Counted from the stretch's first letter, positions 1 through 9,169 are shown. The stretch: 64,000 nucleotides of DNA from JAPPHA01 sp963664045 (GCA_963664045.2 CAXXGT010000009.1:799394-863393); one strand, 5' to 3'. Translations and numbers: made by a program. The notes: a model not told the origin generated them from the letters alone.

Positions 1-2
1 CC

Positions 3-428
3 GGGATTTGCGGCGCGGTTGCGGCGCGGGAAATGCTCGGACGAACGGCTGAAATCGTCGGGGTTGTTGCCGAACAGGCACCCGCATACTCCTTGAGTTT
101 TCTTGCCCGTCACCCGGTTTCGACGAATTCTGCCGACACGATCGCGGACGGGGTGGCTTGCCGGCAAGTGGATCCGGCGGCGCTCGATGTCATCCTCACC
201 CATGTCGCGCGGGTGGTTACGGTTTCGGAGACCGAGATCAGGAACGCGATGCGGTGGTATTTCATGGACACGCACAACGTGGTTGAAGGGGCCGGGGCGG
301 CGCCGCTTGCCGCGCTGATGAAAGAACGCGAAGCGGCGAAGGGGAAGTCGGTCGGGATCGTCGCGAGCGGTGGTAACGTGGACACCGACGTATTTCGCCG
401 GGTTCTCGCTGCCGGCGAAGAGTCGTGA
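3..428 (+). CDS. PLP-dependent threonine/serine dehydratase family, C-terminal part (cut by window edge)
   Basis: The reading frame is open from base 3 to the TGA at 426-428, so only the last 141 or so residues are visible. They look like the end of a fold-type II PLP dehydratase. There is a glycine/alanine-rich start (GICGAVAA), then VEGAGAAPLAAL and, near the end, the segment VASGGNVD, which is typical where these proteins close the PLP site. Enzymes of this family remove ammonia from serine or threonine; some relatives act on hydroxyectoine or diaminopropionate, and the substrate cannot be chosen without the N-terminal half. The next gene downstream on this strand is a pseudogene, which gives no functional hint. 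Confidence 0.72.
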   Translation, partial: GICGAVAAREMLGRTAEIVGVVAEQAPAYSLSFLARHPVSTNSADTIADGVACRQVDPAALDVILTHVARVVTVSETEIRNAMRWYFMDTHNVVEGAGAAPLAALMKEREAAKGKSVGIVASGGNVDTDVFRRVLAAGEES

Positions 429-531
429 CCGGTCCACTGGTCAGTCGGTCGAGTTCGATCGCCAGACGGGTCGTCCGTGACGGGGGCGTCGTCCTTTGCG
501 ACCCGGACAATCGCCTTGCCGGGAGTGCGCC

Positions 532-1630
532 ATCAAACTGAAATCCATTGAGTCCTTTGCTGACGAATGGGTCAGGTTCGTGTGCGTTGCAACTGAATGC
601 GGCCTCGAGGGCTGGGGCCAGGTTTCGACCTACAACGCCGACACCACCGTCCAGGTCCTGAACCGTCAGGTTGCGCCCTGGATGCTTGGGGAATAACTGG
701 ATGAGCTCGACCATGTTCTCGACCGGGTCATGGAAAGGGAACACAAGTTTCCGGGCTCGTACTTGCGGCGGGCAATGGCCGGTGTCGATACGGCCATCCG
801 GGACGCACTGGGAAAGGCGGCCGGGAAACCGGTCGTCGAATTGCTCGGAGGCAGCCCCGGACCACTGCGCGCGTATGCATCGTCCATGAGAAGGGATGTT
901 ACGCCCGGTGAGGAAGCCAGCTGCCTGGTCCGGTTGCGCGATGCCCATGGATTCGACGCGCTCAAAATCCGTGCAGGTGCGGAAGTCGGCCGGAACCGGG
1001 ACGAATGGGCAGGCCGGACCGAAGAGATCATTCCGACCGTCCGCCGTGTCCTTGGGCCGGTCGTGGACCTGCTGATCGATGCGAACTTCTGTTACTCGGC
1101 TGATCGAGCGATCGAGATCGGGCGAATTCTCGAAGACTGGGGGTACTGCCACTACGAGGTGCCGTGCCCGTACTGGGACCTGAAGCAAACGCGGAAAGTA
1201 TGCCGAACGCTGACAATTGACGTGACCGGGGGCGAACAGGATTGCGCGTTGGCCAACTGGCGCCGAATTGTCGAGGGCGGGGTGGTTGATATTGTTCAAC
1301 CGGACATTCTCTATGTCGGTGGACTCAGCAGGACCATGAGAGTGGCCGAATGGCGTTGGACAACAACATCCCGGAAACGCCTCATTGCGCAAATCTGTCC
1401 ATGGTGACGCTGTTTACGATGCATTGTCTGAAAGCGTTGCCGAATGCCGGGAATTTCCTCGAGTTTTCAATCGAAGGCCATGAGTACTATCCGTGGCGAT
1501 ACGGGCTCTTCGTGGAATCTCCATATACGGTCGTCGATGGCTGCTGACCATCGGCCAGAGACTGGGGTGGGGCGTTGACATCAATCCTGAATGGCTCGCC
1601 AAGCCTGCTTACCGGGTCAGTCGAGTGTGA
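532..1630 (+). pseudogene. mandelate racemase / muconate lactonizing enzyme family protein, decayed
   Basis: Homology runs through the whole enolase-superfamily fold but not in one frame. The N-terminal capping part (KLKSIESFADEWVRF) starts at 535 after an ATC codon where a start codon would be expected. An in-frame TAA interrupts it at 694-696. The barrel continues in the same frame with KIRAGAEV (catalytic Lys region), LLIDANFCYS, YEVPCPYWD and TGGEQDC (metal-ligand Asp/Glu regions). Near 1349 the frame shifts to one reading TPHCANLSMVTLF and LEFSIEGHEYYPW. It shifts again between 1545 and 1568 to read WGVDINPEWLAK before a final TGA. A lost start codon, one nonsense codon and two frameshifts mean no working enzyme is likely. 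The living gene probably dehydrated or epimerised a sugar acid. Confidence 0.8.
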
Positions 1631-1826
1631 GCGTTTCGAGCGGAAAACGCACACGGAGGGGGAACTCTACCAGCAGAAGCAAGGGAATCCGGAAGTCGGG
1701 AATGTCCTGATCGGCGCGCTACGAGAGGTTTGCTTGCGTAATTGCACGGCGCGGTCCGGTCGAAAATGAACCGGCGAACCCGTGCGATTCGATCGAACAG
1801 GTGGTGACTGACGTAATACCCCGGCC

Positions 1827-2639
1827 TCAGGTCGAAAAACTGACGGAGACCGAACCGAAATCCCCGAAACTCGCCTCGAATCGGTCGCCGGGGCGCGCTT
1901 CGATCGGACGAATGAATGATCCGGACAATACGACATCGTTTGGACGGATCCGGTGGCCGACGGACGCAAGGCGTTCGGCCAACCAGGCGATGGCTAGCGG
2001 CGGGTCGTCCAGGACACCTGCCCCCAGGCCGGTTTCTTCAACAACACCGTTTCTCGAAACGATGGCCCCGACCCACCTGAGGTCACGACTGTTCGCCGGA
2101 ACCCGGTTTTCTCCAAGCACAATCCCTGCATTGGCGGCGTTGTCGGCAATCGTGTCCAGAACGGTACGCGAGGCCCCGGAAACCGGGTCGTGCCTGACAA
2201 TCCTGGTATCGAGAATCTCGAGGGCAGGGCAGACGAATCGTGTCGCCGACATGACATCGTCCCGGGATACCGGGCCGTTGCCGTCAAGTCCGTGTTCCAT
2301 GACGAAGGCGATTTCGGCCTCGATCCGCGGCTGAATGTACCGACCCCGTGGCACGATGGCGCCCGACTCGAAATGCATGTCGTCGAAAAGAACGCCACTG
2401 TCCGGGATATCGATATTCAGTGCGTTTTGCATGGCCCTGGACGTCAGCCCGATTTTCCAACCGGTTGCCGTTCGTCCCGATGCGATCTTGCGGTCGACCA
2501 ACCGCTGTTGAATTGCATAGGCGTCCGCCATCGTGAGGCCGGGACGGGATCTTGAGACGAGACCGATCTGCACGAGATCCCGTTCTGCCTCGAACAGCCG
2601 GTCCGCAATTCCTGCCGCCGTATCGGGATCGAGCGTCAT
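1827..2639 (-). CDS. hpaH: 2-oxo-hept-3-ene-1,7-dioate hydratase (HpaH-like)
   Basis: This 270-residue protein has the fold and length of the 2-keto-4-pentenoate hydratase family, which adds water to the 2-oxo-diene products of aromatic meta-cleavage. Visible signatures are GWKIGLTSRAMQ, the PRIEAEIAFVM segment carrying acidic metal ligands, and ALEILDTRI. Its ATG overlaps the TGA of the preceding hpaG gene (ATGA at 2636-2639), so the two are probably translationally coupled. It is the last gene of a five-gene minus-strand operon (hpaF-E-D-G-H), and that context selects the homoprotocatechuate substrate over the related MhpD/XylJ substrates. The aldolase HpaI, which normally follows, is not in the window. 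Confidence 0.85.
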   Translation of the reverse strand: MTLDPDTAAGIADRLFEAERDLVQIGLVSRSRPGLTMADAYAIQQRLVDRKIASGRTATGWKIGLTSRAMQNALNIDIPDSGVLFDDMHFESGAIVPRGRYIQPRIEAEIAFVMEHGLDGNGPVSRDDVMSATRFVCPALEILDTRIVRHDPVSGASRTVLDTIADNAANAGIVLGENRVPANSRDLRWVGAIVSRNGVVEETGLGAGVLDDPPLAIAWLAERLASVGHRIRPNDVVLSGSFIRPIEARPGDRFEASFGDFGSVSVSFST

Positions 2640-3499
2640 TTCCCTTCGTCGACAACACCGTTTCTCAGCGTGCCGATACTTTCCGCTTCGACCTCGATTA
2701 CGTCGCCCGGACGAAGCCAGACAGGCGGGTCACGGCGTGCACCGGCTCCGGTCGGTGTTCCCGTGACGATAAGGTCGCCGGGGGTCAATGTAACGAACGT
2801 CGAGAGATAGCTGATGAGGTAACGGAACGGAAAGATCATGCGCCCGGTCCTGTCGTCCTGTCGGACATCGCCATTCACAAGAGTTCGCAGGCGAATGTCG
2901 GCGATCTGTTCCTCGCCGGTGAATGGCACGACCCACGGCCCGATCGCCCCGGTGCCTTCAAAGTTCTTGCCCTGGGTCACGTTGAACTTGGCGTGCCGCA
3001 TCCAGTCGCGCACGGATCCTTCATTGCAAAGCGTGATGCCGGCGACGTGGTCGAGTGCTTTTGCCTCCCGAATGTGCCGACCCTCCTTGCCAATGACCAG
3101 TACGATTTCGCCTTCATAGTCCAGTTGCCTGGACGCCGCCGGCCTGGTCAAGGGAACAAGGTGCCCGACAAAACTGCGCTCGAGGCGGATGAATACCGAG
3201 GGATAAGCCGGCTGCGCCTGCCCGTCCCGGTACTCTGCGTTTCGGTCAGGGTAGTTGACCCCGATACAGAGGATCTTTTCAGGGGAGGAAATCGGAACGC
3301 GAAAGACGGTTTCGTGCGCATCGTGAGACACCGAGTGACGTTCCGCCGCGTTCGCCAGGGCGGCAAACCCGTTTTCGGCGACGGCGTTGCGGAGGCTCTT
3401 CCAGCCCGGGAAATATGGCGACAACGCGATCAGCCCGACGTCGGTAACGGCCCCGTAGAATTGATCGCCGCCAGCCGACCAGCTTGCCAACCTCAACAT
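2636..3499 (-). CDS. hpaG: fumarylacetoacetate hydrolase-family protein, homoprotocatechuate isomerase/decarboxylase (HpaG-like)
   Basis: The 287-residue protein contains the FAH-family core: KILCIGVNYPDRNAEY, then LDYEGEIVLVIGKEGRHI with the metal-binding glutamates, then GDLIVTGTPTGAG. In homoprotocatechuate catabolism, HpaG decarboxylates 5-oxopent-3-ene-1,2,5-tricarboxylate and isomerises the product; the operon supports this role. I start it at the ATG at 3499 because an AAGGA ribosome site lies just upstream and the length then fits the family; the open frame extends further upstream only through the neighbouring gene. E. coli HpaG is a tandem duplication of this domain, whereas this protein has a single copy. 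Other FAH proteins act on sugar-acid intermediates, so the substrate rests on context. Confidence 0.8.
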   Translation of the reverse strand: MLRLASWSAGGDQFYGAVTDVGLIALSPYFPGWKSLRNAVAENGFAALANAAERHSVSHDAHETVFRVPISSPEKILCIGVNYPDRNAEYRDGQAQPAYPSVFIRLERSFVGHLVPLTRPAASRQLDYEGEIVLVIGKEGRHIREAKALDHVAGITLCNEGSVRDWMRHAKFNVTQGKNFEGTGAIGPWVVPFTGEEQIADIRLRTLVNGDVRQDDRTGRMIFPFRYLISYLSTFVTLTPGDLIVTGTPTGAGARRDPPVWLRPGDVIEVEAESIGTLRNGVVDEGK

Positions 3500-3554
3500 C
3501 CGGTATTTCCTTCTGCAGCAGCCATCTCCGGCAAGTCTCTTTTCCAGACCGGGC

Positions 3555-4541
3555 TCACCGGTCGTGCGCGATGATTGGTTCCGCGACGAGATCGGGCGCC
3601 CTGGCCTCGATGCCGGCGAATGCCGAACCGTCCTCGAACCAGCTCCGCGGAGCAGGTGCCCCCCAAAGTGTCTGGCGTTGCGGATTCTTGAGATCCCATC
3701 GAATTGGCTCATGATCAGGGTCGACCGTCTGATAGTCCGAGCAGTAGAACTCGATCCGGTGACCGTCCGGGTCGAGAACATAGAGAAACAGGGCATTCGA
3801 TATCCCGTGTCGGCCCGGTCCCCTTTCGATGCAGGAGATATTGCCGGTCGATGCCAGCAGGTCCAGGAGGTCGATGATGCACATTGGCGTCGGCACCCAG
3901 AACGCGACGTGATGCATGCGCGGCCCGACACCATTGGTGAAGGCGAGGTCATGCACGCTGCCCTTCCTGTGTATCCATGCGGCCCACAGTGCCCCGGTCT
4001 CTTCGTCTTCCGTGTATTCGGTCACCCGAAACCCGATATTCGAGTAGAAAGCCACGCTTTCGTCCACGTTCGGGGAGAACATGTTGAAGTGATCGATCCT
4101 CAACGGCCTGACGCCGCGATATAAGTGATAATGCTGGTGAATCGGAGGCAGCCTGTCCATCCTGTGATAAAACTCGATCGGGACCCCGTGGTTGTCCGTT
4201 GTCGCGAGGGTCCGGCCTTGAAAAGGCCTGTCGGGCCAGTCGACACGGTGGCCAAGGGCCCGAAAGTAGCGCTCGGCCCGATCGAGGTCTTCTTCGTCAT
4301 AGGTCTTGAACGCGATCAGGTCCGCACTCGGCCTTGGAGACGCTTTCAAGACCAGGCAATGATGGCCTCTTTCCTCCATCCCCCGGAAATAGACACGGTC
4401 GTCCGCCTCTCCGGTCACCTGAAGCCCCAGGATTTCGCAGTAGAACCTGCGGCTTGCCGCGATGTCGGCGACCGATAGTTCGACATGGCTCAGTCGAATC
4501 GTATTGAACGGCGGGTAGAGGACCGGGTCGGGAACGGGCAA
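3555..4541 (-). CDS. hpaD: 3,4-dihydroxyphenylacetate 2,3-dioxygenase, vicinal oxygen chelate type
   Basis: This is an extradiol ring-cleavage dioxygenase of 328 residues with two VOC domains. The first begins LSHVELSVADIAASRRFY (about residue 18). The second begins RIDHFNMFSPNVDESVAFY (about residue 148). Metal ligands fall where the family needs them: His150, His in MHHVAFW (209/210) and Glu263 in HRIEFYCSDY. This resembles the Brevibacterium/Arthrobacter enzymes rather than the unrelated E. coli HpaD fold. The start is probably TTG at 4541: it sits 4 bases after the hpaE stop, and the GGAGG at the end of hpaE is well spaced for it. No ATG lies near the conserved N-terminus. Confidence 0.85.
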   Translation of the reverse strand: MPVPDPVLYPPFNTIRLSHVELSVADIAASRRFYCEILGLQVTGEADDRVYFRGMEERGHHCLVLKASPRPSADLIAFKTYDEEDLDRAERYFRALGHRVDWPDRPFQGRTLATTDNHGVPIEFYHRMDRLPPIHQHYHLYRGVRPLRIDHFNMFSPNVDESVAFYSNIGFRVTEYTEDEETGALWAAWIHRKGSVHDLAFTNGVGPRMHHVAFWVPTPMCIIDLLDLLASTGNISCIERGPGRHGISNALFLYVLDPDGHRIEFYCSDYQTVDPDHEPIRWDLKNPQRQTLWGAPAPRSWFEDGSAFAGIEARAPDLVAEPIIAHDR

Positions 4542-4545
4542 GAGC

Positions 4546-6057
4546 CTAGCCTCCGAGCTTCGGAATCGGGTGAGCGGACGTGGCGAAGGCCACATTCCGG
4601 GTCTCCATGTAGAAGTCGAACGACCAGTCACCGCCGTCACGCCCGATCCCGGAGGCCTTCGTTCCCCCGAACGGCGCCGGCAGGTGCCGGACGTTTTCGG
4701 AATTGACCCAGACCATTCCGACGTCGAGATTTTCCGAAAACCGGAAGGCGCGGGTGGCGTCGGAGGTCCACACGTAACCGCTCAATCCGTACCGAACATC
4801 GTTGGCCAACTCGAGAGCCTCGCCCTCGTCGTCGAAGGGAATCACCGTGAGAACCGGGCCGAAGATCTCCTCACGGGCAATCCTCATCCCCGGATGCGCT
4901 TCGACAAACAGGGTTGGCTCCACGTAGCAGCCGGCATCCCCGACAGCCTTCCCTCCAAGCGCGAGGCTAGCGCCTTCGTTTTTGCCGATTTCGATGTAGT
5001 CCAGGACCTTCCTTTGGTGACCCGGATCGATCAGGGGGCCCACGACCGTATCCGGGTCGAGGGGGTGACCGACCTTTATGCCCCGGGATTTTCGTTTCAC
5101 CAGTTCGACGAAATCATCGTGAATCCTTTGGTCAACGATCAGACGAGACGATGACGTACACCGCTCTCCGTTCAGGGAGTAGATCATGAACACGACGGCG
5201 TCGGCCGCCCTTTCGATGTCCGCATCCGCAAACACGACGACCGGGTTTTTTCCGCCGAGCTCAAAGTGGACCCGTTTCAGCGTATCGGCACCCTGTTTCA
5301 TGATCCGCGAACCGGTCCGGCTCTCACCGACGAAGCCGATGGCCCTGATTTCCGGGTGCTCGGTCAGTGCACGCCCCGCGTCTTCTCCGAACCCGTTCAC
5401 GACGTTGAGAACCCCCGGAGGTAATCCGGACTCTGCCGAAATCTCCGCGAGCAGGCTTGCCGTCAGGGGAGATAGTTCCGCCGGCTTGTGCACGACCGTG
5501 CACCCTGCTGCGAGAGCAGGGGCGATCTTCCAGGTGCTGAGCATGAACGGGGTGTTCCAGGGCGTAATGATCCCGACTGGTCCGATCGGGAACCTCGACG
5601 TCATGTTGACCTGACCTTCGGTTCGCGTGACGGTTCCGTCACGGGCCTCCGGTGCCCGGTCGGCGAAGAAGCGGAAATTCTCGGCGCCGCGAAGTGCCGC
5701 CTTCGACATGAAGCGAAACGCCTGCCCGGTGTCCATGCACTCGACGAGGGCGATCTCGTCAGCTCTCTCCTCGATCCTGTCGGCAAGCCTGTGAAGCAAC
5801 GCCTTGCGCGTGGTTCCCTTCATGGCTGCCCATTCAGGGAAAGCCGATCTGGCGGCCCTGGCGGCACCGTCGATGTCGGCGGCCTTTCCGTGGGCCACAC
5901 TCGCGATAGGCCTCAGGTCGACAGGCGACAGGGTCTCGAAACTCGTTCCGTCGATGCCAGGAATCCGTTCGCCTCCGACCAGGTTCATCACACCATTGCC
6001 TCGAATGCGGTCGAGGTGAGCCCGGGCCTTCGCCAGGTTTTCCGACAATGCGTTCAT
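4546..6057 (-). CDS. hpaE: 5-carboxymethyl-2-hydroxymuconate semialdehyde dehydrogenase
   Basis: A complete 503-residue aldehyde dehydrogenase. The general base Glu266 (VHFELGGKNP) and nucleophile Cys300 (NGERCTSSS) are both present, as is the PWNTPF segment typical of the family. It oxidises the ring-cleavage semialdehyde with NAD and so is the second step after HpaD. It lies 12 bases downstream of hpaF and 4 bases upstream of hpaD, and its last codons include the ribosome site used by hpaD. The acidic, HpaE-like N-terminus (LVGGERIPGIDG) and the operon favour this substrate over betaine aldehyde or 2-hydroxymuconate semialdehyde. Confidence 0.9.
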   Translation of the reverse strand: MNALSENLAKARAHLDRIRGNGVMNLVGGERIPGIDGTSFETLSPVDLRPIASVAHGKAADIDGAARAARSAFPEWAAMKGTTRKALLHRLADRIEERADEIALVECMDTGQAFRFMSKAALRGAENFRFFADRAPEARDGTVTRTEGQVNMTSRFPIGPVGIITPWNTPFMLSTWKIAPALAAGCTVVHKPAELSPLTASLLAEISAESGLPPGVLNVVNGFGEDAGRALTEHPEIRAIGFVGESRTGSRIMKQGADTLKRVHFELGGKNPVVVFADADIERAADAVVFMIYSLNGERCTSSSRLIVDQRIHDDFVELVKRKSRGIKVGHPLDPDTVVGPLIDPGHQRKVLDYIEIGKNEGASLALGGKAVGDAGCYVEPTLFVEAHPGMRIAREEIFGPVLTVIPFDDEGEALELANDVRYGLSGYVWTSDATRAFRFSENLDVGMVWVNSENVRHLPAPFGGTKASGIGRDGGDWSFDFYMETRNVAFATSAHPIPKLGG

Positions 6058-6069
6058 TTCACTTGCGCC

Positions 6070-6456
6070 TTACCCGGACGAGAGTCGTTCATGTATCGAA
6101 TTCACGTTCCACCGGAAGTCCGGATCGAGTTCAGACACTTCGACCGACAACGATAGGTGTCCACTGGCGAGCGGTTCTTCCAGCCATTCACTGGCTGTTG
6201 CAAGCAGGCTCTGGCCGACCGACGTCTTTTGTTCCCGCGTGCGTCCCGGGGCAATCCTGAGAGTCAGGGCCATGAATCCGTTGTCCTTGTGGCCATCCGC
6301 AACATGGAAACGGCCAACAGGGTAGGCACGGACCCGTACGCCTCCCGTCCGGAACACTCCGGTACGCTCCATGGCTTCTGCCATCGCCTGGGGAAACCGG
6401 TCACCGTCGAGGTACGACTCGAGGTTCTCGGAGTACTCGATCGTCAGGTGCGGCAT
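6070..6456 (-). CDS. hpaF: 5-carboxymethyl-2-hydroxymuconate delta-isomerase
   Basis: A short protein (128 residues) beginning MPHLTIEYSENLE. In this tautomerase-superfamily enzyme the N-terminal proline exposed after Met removal is the catalytic base, so the ATG at 6456 is clearly the right start even though the frame is open further upstream. It interconverts the enol and keto forms of the ring-cleavage product in the homoprotocatechuate pathway. It is the first gene of the hpa operon, with hpaE 12 bases downstream. The ilvH stop lies 70 bases upstream on the same strand, so read-through from the ilv operon is possible. Confidence 0.85.
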   Translation of the reverse strand: MPHLTIEYSENLESYLDGDRFPQAMAEAMERTGVFRTGGVRVRAYPVGRFHVADGHKDNGFMALTLRIAPGRTREQKTSVGQSLLATASEWLEEPLASGHLSLSVEVSELDPDFRWNVNSIHERLSSG

Positions 6457-6526
6457 TGACAAAACACGGTTTTGCGAGCCGATTGAGACGGGTCCCGGAA
6501 ATGCTTCACGCCGGTGCCGTGTCCGC

Positions 6527-7090
6527 CTAGTCCCCGCGCGCCATCGCTGCGACACCCGTGCGTGCGAGCTCCGTCATTCCGAGCGGGCGCATCAAATCGA
6601 CGAAGGCGTCGATCTTTTCCGGGGTTCCGGTCAGCTCGAAGGTGAAACTCTCGAGCGTGCTGTCAACGACGCGAGCCCGGAATACCTCTGAAGTTCGCAT
6701 GGCTTCGACCCGTTTGTCACCGACACCCTGGACCTTGACCAGCGCCAGTTCGCGTTCGACCGAAGGACCTTCCACGGTCAGGTCATGGACATCGTGAACC
6801 GGTACCAGGCGTCCCAGTTGAGCCTTGATTTGCTCGATGACCGCGGGTGTTCCTCTCGTCACGATGGTGATACGGGACAGGCTTCTCTCGTGATCGACTT
6901 CTGCGACTGTCAGGCTTTCGATATTGTATCCACGCCCCGAGAACAGGCCGATGACACGGGCGAGAACCCCGGCTTCATTGTCGACGAGTACAGCCAGCGT
7001 ATGTGTTTCGTCCTCATCGGAGAGGTGGCTGCGCAGGTCGTAGGCACTGCGGCGCGAACTTCCCTTCGATATGACCAGCGACGAATTCAT
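6527..7090 (-). CDS. ilvH: acetolactate synthase small (regulatory) subunit
   Basis: The 187-residue protein has an N-terminal ACT domain (THTLAVLVDNEAGVLARVIGLFSGRGYNIESLTVAEV) and the C-terminal ALS_ss_C domain. That is the layout of the regulatory subunit that binds valine and activates the catalytic subunit. The start chosen (7090) leaves a 29-residue extension before the ACT domain, common in alphaproteobacterial IlvH/IlvN. It follows ilvB on the same strand with a 243-bp gap that contains no gene. The large gap makes a separate promoter or an mRNA processing site possible. Confidence 0.93.
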   Translation of the reverse strand: MNSSLVISKGSSRRSAYDLRSHLSDEDETHTLAVLVDNEAGVLARVIGLFSGRGYNIESLTVAEVDHERSLSRITIVTRGTPAVIEQIKAQLGRLVPVHDVHDLTVEGPSVERELALVKVQGVGDKRVEAMRTSEVFRARVVDSTLESFTFELTGTPEKIDAFVDLMRPLGMTELARTGVAAMARGD

Positions 7091-7333
7091 GGTTCGTATT
7101 CCGAATCCCTTTAGCTTCCGAGATGACCCGCCCGAAGGGCTCGGCTTGCCGTGGCTGCACGCGGCGTCAAGGCCATTTGCCCGCAATCGGGCAGCCTGCG
7201 GCGCCCCGGGGCAACGAACAGAGGGTATCGCGGCGGTTCACGTGATTCAAGACACGTTCCCCGGTCTCCCGTCGTTTGTCCCTGGCGCGAGTCCTTTCCC
7301 GATCCTGGCCGACCCGGCTCACATGTCCTGCGA

Positions 7334-9103
7334 TCACACGAGAACTGCGCCTTCGCGGTCAATCGCACGTCCGACGGCCTCCGTGTCCGTGCATTCGCCG
7401 AGGAGCATCTCGTTGTGGGCCTTGCCCGACGGAATCATCGGGAAGCAGTTTTCGTGTTTTTCGACCGCGCAGTCGAAGATGACCGGTCCGTCGTATTCAA
7501 GCATTTCCCTGATCGCGCGGTCGAGGCCGGATGGATTGTCGCAGCGAATTCCCTTGCAACCGAAGGCTTCGGCCAGCTTGACGAAATCCGGGAGCGCTTC
7601 CGACCAGGAGTGCGAGTAGCGTTCCCCGTGGAGCAGTTCCTGCCATTGCCGAACCATTCCCAGCCTTTCGTTGTTGAGAATGAACTGTTTTACCGGCAGT
7701 CTGTACTGCACGGCGGTTCCCATTTCCTGCATGGTCATCAACCAGCTTGCCTCGCCGGCAACGTTGATGACGAGTGCTTCCGGATGAGCGATCTGCACGC
7801 CAATCGATGCAGGCACGCCGTATCCCATCGTTCCGAGTCCGCCCGATGTCATCCAGCGATTTGGCTCGTTGAAGGCCATGAACTGGGCCGCCCACATCTG
7901 GTGCTGGCCGACCTCGGTACAAATGTAACGATCGGGATGATCCTTGGTCAGGGCCTCCAGGCGCTGAATCGCGAACTGGGGTTTGATCAGCCTGTCCGAA
8001 TTCGTGTATTTGAGGCAGTCGACCCGTTCCCATTCCCGGATCTGGTGCCACCACTTTTCAACCTTTTCCCGGGCGGTTCGGCTGCCACGCTCCTTCCAGA
8101 CCTTGAGCAGGTCGTCGAGCACGGTTCCGACATCACCGACAATCGGAATGTCTGTCCGGATGACCTTGTTGATGGACGACGGGTCGATGTCGATATGTGC
8201 CTTGATCGAGTCCGGGCTGAATGCATCAACGCGCCCGGTGATCCTGTCATCGAAACGCGCGCCGATGCAAATCATCAGGTCACAGTCGTGCATGGCCCAG
8301 TTCGCCTCGTACGTCCCGTGCATCCCGAGCATGCCGATCCAGTTGTCGCCCGTTCCCGGGTAAGCGCCCAGTCCCATCAGGGTCGAGGTTACCGGAAACC
8401 CGGTACCCGCGGCGAGTTCACGAAGCTTTCGGCATGCGGCCTGACCGGAGTTGATCACACCGCCTCCCGTGTAGAGGATCGGCCTTTCTGCGGTTTCGAT
8501 CGCGGCCGCGAGTTCCGTGACCAGGTCGATGTCGCCCCGGGTTCTTGGGTTGTAGCTTCCCTTGTTCGCCTGATCAGGTGAGCGGTAGGCTCCCTTTGCG
8601 AACTGGACATCCTTGGGGATGTCGACCAGCACCGGCCCGGGTCGCCCGCTGGTTGCGACGTGAAAAGCCTGGTGAATGACATCAGAAAGAATGTCGGTTT
8701 CCTTCACCAGCCAGTTGTGCTTGGTGCACGGGCGTGTGATTCCGACCGTGTCGGCTTCCTGAAACGCGTCGTTTCCGACCATGAATGTCGGGACCTGTCC
8801 CGTCAGTACGACGATCGGAATCGAATCCATGAGCGCGTCGGTCATTCCGGTCACCGCGTTGGTGGCGCCGGGACCGGACGTCACGAGGACCACGCCCGGT
8901 TTACCGGTTGACCGGGCATAACCTTCGGCCGCATGCGTTGCCCCCTGTTCGTGGCGAACAAGGATGTGGCGGATTTCGTTCTGCTTGAAGATCTCGTCGT
9001 AGATCGGCAATACGGCGCCCCCGGGGTATCCGAAAACCGTATCGACTTCCTGATCCTTGAGTGCCTGGACGACGATCTCCGCGCCGGCCATTTGCTGATT
9101 CAT
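7334..9103 (-). CDS. ilvB: acetolactate synthase large (catalytic) subunit
   Basis: The 589-residue protein is the TPP- and FAD-dependent enzyme that joins two pyruvates (or pyruvate and 2-oxobutyrate) at the start of valine, leucine and isoleucine synthesis. It shows GYPGGAVLPIYD, the TPP-activating Glu52 in VRHEQGATHAAEG, and the late TPP/Mg motif. That motif reads GEASWLMTMQE at residues 450-460, with Glu where most TPP enzymes have Asp. The start at 9103 is preceded by a strong GGAGGAG. Upstream lies a leader peptide and a terminator hairpin, which suggests attenuation control. ilvH follows on the same strand. Confidence 0.95.
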   Translation of the reverse strand: MNQQMAGAEIVVQALKDQEVDTVFGYPGGAVLPIYDEIFKQNEIRHILVRHEQGATHAAEGYARSTGKPGVVLVTSGPGATNAVTGMTDALMDSIPIVVLTGQVPTFMVGNDAFQEADTVGITRPCTKHNWLVKETDILSDVIHQAFHVATSGRPGPVLVDIPKDVQFAKGAYRSPDQANKGSYNPRTRGDIDLVTELAAAIETAERPILYTGGGVINSGQAACRKLRELAAGTGFPVTSTLMGLGAYPGTGDNWIGMLGMHGTYEANWAMHDCDLMICIGARFDDRITGRVDAFSPDSIKAHIDIDPSSINKVIRTDIPIVGDVGTVLDDLLKVWKERGSRTAREKVEKWWHQIREWERVDCLKYTNSDRLIKPQFAIQRLEALTKDHPDRYICTEVGQHQMWAAQFMAFNEPNRWMTSGGLGTMGYGVPASIGVQIAHPEALVINVAGEASWLMTMQEMGTAVQYRLPVKQFILNNERLGMVRQWQELLHGERYSHSWSEALPDFVKLAEAFGCKGIRCDNPSGLDRAIREMLEYDGPVIFDCAVEKHENCFPMIPSGKAHNEMLLGECTDTEAVGRAIDREGAVLV

Positions 9104-9140
9104 GTTTCCGCTCCTCCACGCGCGACGACATTCCGGCAAC

Positions 9141-9162
9141 AAAAAACCCCCGTCAAAGGGGG
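9141..9162 (-). terminator. Rho-independent terminator / attenuator upstream of ilvB
   Basis: On the minus strand CCCCC, a six-base loop and GGGGG are followed directly by six T. The structure lies 38 bases upstream of the ilvB start and downstream of a possible leader ORF. A terminator placed in the leader of its own operon is the classic layout of transcription attenuation. The five-pair G:C stem is short but strong. Confidence 0.7.
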
Positions 9163-9169
9163 TGTCATT

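Noticed and set aside
262..1392. Long minus-strand open frame (376 codons) across the start of the window
   Set aside because: It lies antisense to the dehydratase end and the enolase-superfamily pseudogene, has Arg/Pro-rich composition and no homology; a GC-rich shadow.
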